Source of the DNA: Flavobacteriales bacterium
Lineage (GTDB): Bacteria > Bacteroidota > Bacteroidia > Flavobacteriales_E > Vicingaceae
NCBI GenBank assembly: GCA_015075325.1
Contig: JABTUP010000016.1
Coordinates: forward strand, 22,180 to 86,179
DNA: 64,000 nt
Reading direction: 5' to 3'
Positions 60,681 to 64,000 of the stretch are shown here, piece by piece. The notes beneath the pieces were generated by a model. That model had not been told where the DNA came from. It searched no databases and saw only the letters and a program-made list of their open reading frames with translations. A program made the position numbers and the translations under genes. Positions within the stretch are counted from its first letter, which is position 1; every line of letters begins with the position of its first letter.

Positions 60681-62726
60681 TTAAATCCGTATTCCGATAA
60701 CTAGTATATCATCTGTTTGCTCATTTGTTCCTTTCCAGTTTTCAATTGTTTCATTTAGTATTTCCTTTTGACTTTCCATGGATTTGGAATTAATTGTAAC
60801 AAGCAAATCTTTTAACTGTTTGTACTTGAATTTTTTATTGTCCTTCCCCCCAAACTGATCGGCATACCCATCTGTAAAAATATAAAAACTATCGCCTAGT
60901 TCCATTTTTACAGAATGATTGGTATAAGGTTTCAGTTCAACTCCGGAATAACCGACAGGCATTTTGTCCGCTTTTATCTCTTCCAAATTACCGTTTTTCC
61001 GGATAATGTAAATTGGGTTATTTGCACCCGCAAATTCTATTTTATCATCATAAACGGTACATAAGGCAATATCCATTCCATCTTTATTTTCGTTCTCGCC
61101 ATGTTGTTTTAAGGAGTTTATAATTTCAGTTCTCAGCAAATTAAGAATTTCATTTGGATTAGAAATTTTATGAGTGTCAACAATTTTATTCAAAAGCGAA
61201 TTACCCATCATGCTCATTAAAGAACCCGGAACACCATGCCCTGTACAATCAACAGCTGCTACTAAAGGGTTTTTAACTCTCCAACTATTACTACCGTACT
61301 CTTTATCTATTGACGGAAATTCTTTTGGGTTTGTGCTAATCCAATAAAAATCTCCACTCACAATATCTTTGGGTTTAAATAAAATAAATGAATCAGGAAA
61401 AGCAGTTTTAAATTCATCCTCTGTTGGCAAAATTGCTTCTTGTATTCTTTTAGCGTAATTAATACTATCTGTAATTTCTTGATTTTTATGCGCAAGGTTT
61501 AAGCTTAATTTTTTCTTATGGGAATAGCCTCTATAAATAAAAACTGATAATAATAAAAACACCAATAACCCACCGCTTGTTATGTAAACAATCGCTTGTT
61601 GCTGTTGTTTTTCTTTAAGTGCTAAAGCGTCTTTTCTTTCTTGCTCGATCTTTGCGATCGCTTCTTTTTTATCGAACTCATATTGTAATTGCAGTTGATA
61701 TGTTTTTTTAATATTATTCTCGCTTAAAAGAGAATCCTTTGTTTCGGTATATAGCATATAATATTCTAATGCCTTTTTATCATTCCCAATGGATTTGAAA
61801 TATTCAGCGTATGATTTATATATCTCTTCAGTAATTTTCTTTTTTTTTAGTTTTATCGAAATCTCTAAAGCACGATCTAATAAAGCAGGGACATCGGCAT
61901 ATTTTTTTTGCTTCAAATAAATATTTGCAATGTTTATATATGGCAAAGGGTCAGTGATTATGTTTAGTTTTTGGTTAGTATGAATCGCTTTTTGAAACCA
62001 AATGAGAGCATCAGCATAATTGCTCAAGTTAAAATATACCATGCCCATATTATTGAATGATTCTGGTAGTCCTAAACTATCCTTAATATTTTCTCGAATT
62101 TCTAATGCCTTACTATAATATTCTAATGCTTTATTGCTTTCACCTTGCTGATTAAAAACAGCACCAATATTATTATAAGCATTTCCTATGCCCAAACTAT
62201 CTTTGATTTTCTCGTTAATTATTAGCGCTTTATTCAAATATTTTAAAGCGTCTTCATAATTATTTAACTCGAGGTAGAGTAATCCAATATTTGAATTACA
62301 AGATTTGATTCCATTAACAAAATTCAATTCCTCAGCTATATGTAGAGCCTTAAAGTAATATTCAATGGCTTGTTGATAATCCCCTTTTTCTTTATTGATA
62401 ATTCCCAAAAAATTTGAAGCAGCGCCAGTACCTTTTTTATAATCAATTTTTTCTGATAGTATTAACGCCTCTTTTGAATATTTTTCCGCTTTGTCTAAGT
62501 TTACTTGATACAAATTCGCTGATATTAAATTTAATAAATCTACCTTGGCGGTATCTCCCTTGATAGTATTAAGTAATGTCACAAGCGAGTCTACAGTATG
62601 TATAGATTGAGATGAAGAAATATTATTAATCCCTATTAGAAATAGACAAAGCAAGAATAATCTGCCTTTATATATAGGCAAAAAAAAAGCAGATGAGGCT
62701 TGTACGATGCGGTTACTCAAGTTCAT
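60681..62726 (-). CDS. TPR sensor protein with SpoIIE-type serine phosphatase output
   Basis: A 681-residue membrane protein. After a signal/anchor (about 22-40) comes a periplasmic array of six or more TPRs (about 70-330, e.g. YNNIGAVFNQQGESNKALEYYSKALEI), a coiled coil (about 340-376), one membrane segment (378-398) and a cytoplasmic PP2C/SpoIIE domain (about 420-681). The latter has KPKDIVSGDFYW (Asp459), AAVDCTGHGVPGS and the C-terminal DDILVIGIRI. It probably controls an anti-sigma or anti-anti-sigma factor elsewhere in the genome. Such TPR-SpoIIE proteins are common in Bacteroidota. Confidence 0.92.
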   Translation of the reverse strand: MNLSNRIVQASSAFFLPIYKGRLFLLCLFLIGINNISSSQSIHTVDSLVTLLNTIKGDTAKVDLLNLISANLYQVNLDKAEKYSKEALILSEKIDYKKGTGAASNFLGIINKEKGDYQQAIEYYFKALHIAEELNFVNGIKSCNSNIGLLYLELNNYEDALKYLNKALIINEKIKDSLGIGNAYNNIGAVFNQQGESNKALEYYSKALEIRENIKDSLGLPESFNNMGMVYFNLSNYADALIWFQKAIHTNQKLNIITDPLPYINIANIYLKQKKYADVPALLDRALEISIKLKKKKITEEIYKSYAEYFKSIGNDKKALEYYMLYTETKDSLLSENNIKKTYQLQLQYEFDKKEAIAKIEQERKDALALKEKQQQQAIVYITSGGLLVFLLLSVFIYRGYSHKKKLSLNLAHKNQEITDSINYAKRIQEAILPTEDEFKTAFPDSFILFKPKDIVSGDFYWISTNPKEFPSIDKEYGSNSWRVKNPLVAAVDCTGHGVPGSLMSMMGNSLLNKIVDTHKISNPNEILNLLRTEIINSLKQHGENENKDGMDIALCTVYDDKIEFAGANNPIYIIRKNGNLEEIKADKMPVGYSGVELKPYTNHSVKMELGDSFYIFTDGYADQFGGKDNKKFKYKQLKDLLVTINSKSMESQKEILNETIENWKGTNEQTDDILVIGIRI

Positions 62727-62766
62727 TTTTTGAAAGGAAAGAAAATTAATAGAAGAGGATTAAATA

Positions 62767-62798
62767 AAATGCGGGATAGTTGTGGCTAACCCGCATTT
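62767..62798 (-). terminator. Terminator of the 62815 gene
   Basis: AAATGCGGG and CCCGCATTT form a 9-bp stem with a 14-nt loop, 16 bp past the stop codon; on the minus strand the stem is followed by a T-rich tract. Confidence 0.75.
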
Positions 62799-62814
62799 AT
62801 GATTCAACAAACTT

Positions 62815-63567
62815 TTATTTTTCTCCAAAAACTTCGGAAGCAAAACCGCCTAAAGCAATTCCGGTTGTAACAGAACCCACGGGTCCACCACCCGATCCAG
62901 CTACTGCACCAACAACAAAGCCAATTAAATCAGCCCACTTTATTTTGAATAAATTACCTCCCGCATTTAAATCAACCGCTATTTGATGATAAGGGCTTGA
63001 TGCAGTTTTTAAAGCGTAATCCCAAAAATTCCCTGAATATATTCCTACTTGAGCTCCACCCATTAGAATCATTTTGTCTTCGGCTGATACGTCAGTCTTA
63101 AGAGCAATACGATTGGCATAAGCTGTTAGTCGGAAAGAAATATCAGTACCATCAGCAGTATCTTTTATAATACCAAGCATTATGTTCGTCTGCTCGGCAA
63201 TAAACGGTGTCATTTCGCCATCTTTAACAAGTTCTCTTAAATAATTATTGAGGCTTGCCTTAATGTTTACTGCGTGATCGTTAGCGGCCTTAAATGAGAT
63301 AAATTTTCCTCCAGTTATTCCTTCTTGAGCAGTTAGGCGAGTGGTTCCGGTCATCATAAAATTCCAGATTTCGGGATGCGTACCGTTTAATGCCGGGAAT
63401 GCCACAGCGTATCCATCTAAAAGTTCGTTGTGAATACTTCCAAAACTTGACGTAACAGAATTAAGATAAGGAGGGAATGGGTCGGGAAAAGGAAAAGGAA
63501 AGGGAAATGGCCAAGGGAAAGGCCATTGTGGGTAACGTGATCCTGGGAAGCAGTTTGAATTTTCCAT
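62815..63567 (-). CDS. Protein with aromatic-proline N-terminal repeats and glycine-zipper C-terminus
   Basis: A 250-residue protein without a typical signal peptide. Residues 14-34 are a run of alternating Pro and Phe/Trp (YPQWPFPWPFPFPFPF continuing to PDPFPP). The middle (about 40-205) is a soluble, helical-looking domain of unknown family. The last 45 residues form a glycine-rich hydrophobic hairpin (GFVVGAVAGSGGGPVG...GIALGGFASEVFG), as seen in glycine-zipper and bacteriocin-like proteins. Monocistronic with its own terminator. I do not recognise a family and assign no function. Confidence 0.65.
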   Translation of the reverse strand: MENSNCFPGSRYPQWPFPWPFPFPFPFPDPFPPYLNSVTSSFGSIHNELLDGYAVAFPALNGTHPEIWNFMMTGTTRLTAQEGITGGKFISFKAANDHAVNIKASLNNYLRELVKDGEMTPFIAEQTNIMLGIIKDTADGTDISFRLTAYANRIALKTDVSAEDKMILMGGAQVGIYSGNFWDYALKTASSPYHQIAVDLNAGGNLFKIKWADLIGFVVGAVAGSGGGPVGSVTTGIALGGFASEVFGEK

Positions 63568-64000
63568 AGTAATAGGTTTTAAATTGATAATTATTGATTT
63601 ATTGACAATGCTAAGTTAATAAAATCAATCATTCTATCAACTATTGAAGGTCAATATGTTAAAAATTATAATCATGGTAGTGTGGGTGGGAGATTGCAGC
63701 TTTTTTGCGAGCCTTTGGTCGTGCGGTGGCTTGTGCGGGCTTGCAAAAGTGCTGCAATGTGGGATAGCCAAAACGGCTTTGCCGAAAAAGTGCGGTGGGT
63801 GTAAAAATTTAAACTTCTTGTGTTGGGGTCGAGCGGTCGCCCGAGTGTCGCACAGTCAGCCAATTTTTTTTGGAACCGAAATAATTTTGTCGACCGATAA
63901 ATTGTCTTAGGAAGATGTCAGCCCGCCTTGCTTATAACTTGTATATACCCGAAACAAACTTTCGCAAAGCTACCCTAAAATGGGTGTATATACGAAACTT
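63568..64000. other. Non-coding right end with hairpin H4 and further repeats
   Basis: About 430 bp without a credible gene. It carries hairpin H4 (63692-63757), an AGCC-AAAA-CGGCT/CGG cluster, GTGCGGTGGGTGTAAAAATTT (related to the H3 flank in inverted form) and an imperfect inverted repeat GTATATACCC (63941-63950) / GGGTGTATATAC (63982-63993) preceded by TAAC, possibly the start of another attC-like element. Confidence 0.5.
63692..63757. repeat. Structured hairpin element H4
   Basis: Outer stem ATTGCAGC (63692-63699) with GCTGCAAT (63750-63757), internal loop TTT/AGT, inner stem TTTGCGAGCC (63703-63712) with GGCTTGCAAA (63737-63746, one G.T pair), apical loop TTTGG...TTGTGCG (63713-63736). 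Stem sequence differs from H3 while the apical loop is nearly identical. Confidence 0.75.

Noticed and set aside
1..64000. CRISPR arrays, rRNA or tRNA genes
   Set aside because: No regularly spaced identical repeats and no cloverleaf or rRNA sequence were recognised on either strand.

Overview
The window is AT-rich bacterial DNA from a member of the Bacteroidota, most likely a Flavobacteriales-type organism. The evidence is a secreted protein with a type IX secretion sorting tail, an HU-CCDC81/SPOR protein, a DUF4270 lipoprotein next to a half-length starch synthase and glmS, TAnnTTTG-type promoters, several plausible TTG/GTG starts, and no rRNA or tRNA genes. No species assignment is possible from what is visible.

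Left part (1-48 kb) is mostly core chromosome. It opens with the N-terminal part of a type I restriction methyltransferase (hsdM, cut by the window edge). Two kynurenine-pathway genes follow (ACMS decarboxylase and 3-hydroxyanthranilate dioxygenase), with an atypical SDR and a TonB-like protein. Next are purH and the tightly overlapping cell-elongation operon mreB-mreC-mreD-mrdA-rodA, then rnpA-yidD and ctpA. A polysaccharide ligase-like protein, an amidohydrolase, ispD, queA, lpxB, surE, a double UspA protein, a T9SS-secreted PKD protein, a nitrilase, a duplicated PD40/TPR protein, glmS and lepA complete it. Small accessory modules are interspersed: three AAA/DUF4143 ATPases, a zeta-toxin-like kinase with a small membrane partner, and a PIN-domain nuclease with a large unknown partner. 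Three kinds of dispersed intergenic repeat recur. One is a G+C-rich hairpin that nearly always sits directly behind a stop codon in a fixed orientation, and another has been absorbed in frame into the nitrilase gene.

Right part (50-64 kb) is accessory and the most unusual. It holds a putative polymorphic-toxin operon (secreted minimal Rhs core with a variable C-terminus, a membrane protein as immunity candidate, a transglutaminase-like protein) and an XRE/ImmA regulator with an operator overlapping its promoter. It also holds a 3'-truncated group II intron and a two-gene putative defence cassette (M.EcoRI-type adenine methyltransferase plus DUF262-HNH nuclease). Four long imperfect palindromes at about 50.3, 55.1, 57.3 and 59.6 kb have different stem sequences but the same architecture: outer AAC/GTT boxes, a conserved G.T wobble at the same stem position, and related centres. 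They separate the genes in the manner of integron attC sites, and the group II intron sits inside one of them. No integrase is present in the window.

A second structured family of four hairpins has covarying stems, a conserved internal loop and, in three copies, a conserved apical loop (TTTGG...TTGTGCG). I consider these two element families, and the cassette-like organisation they suggest, the most promising candidates for something undescribed. The right end contains a TPR-SpoIIE phosphatase, a protein with an aromatic-proline N-terminus and glycine-rich C-terminus, and more hairpin DNA.
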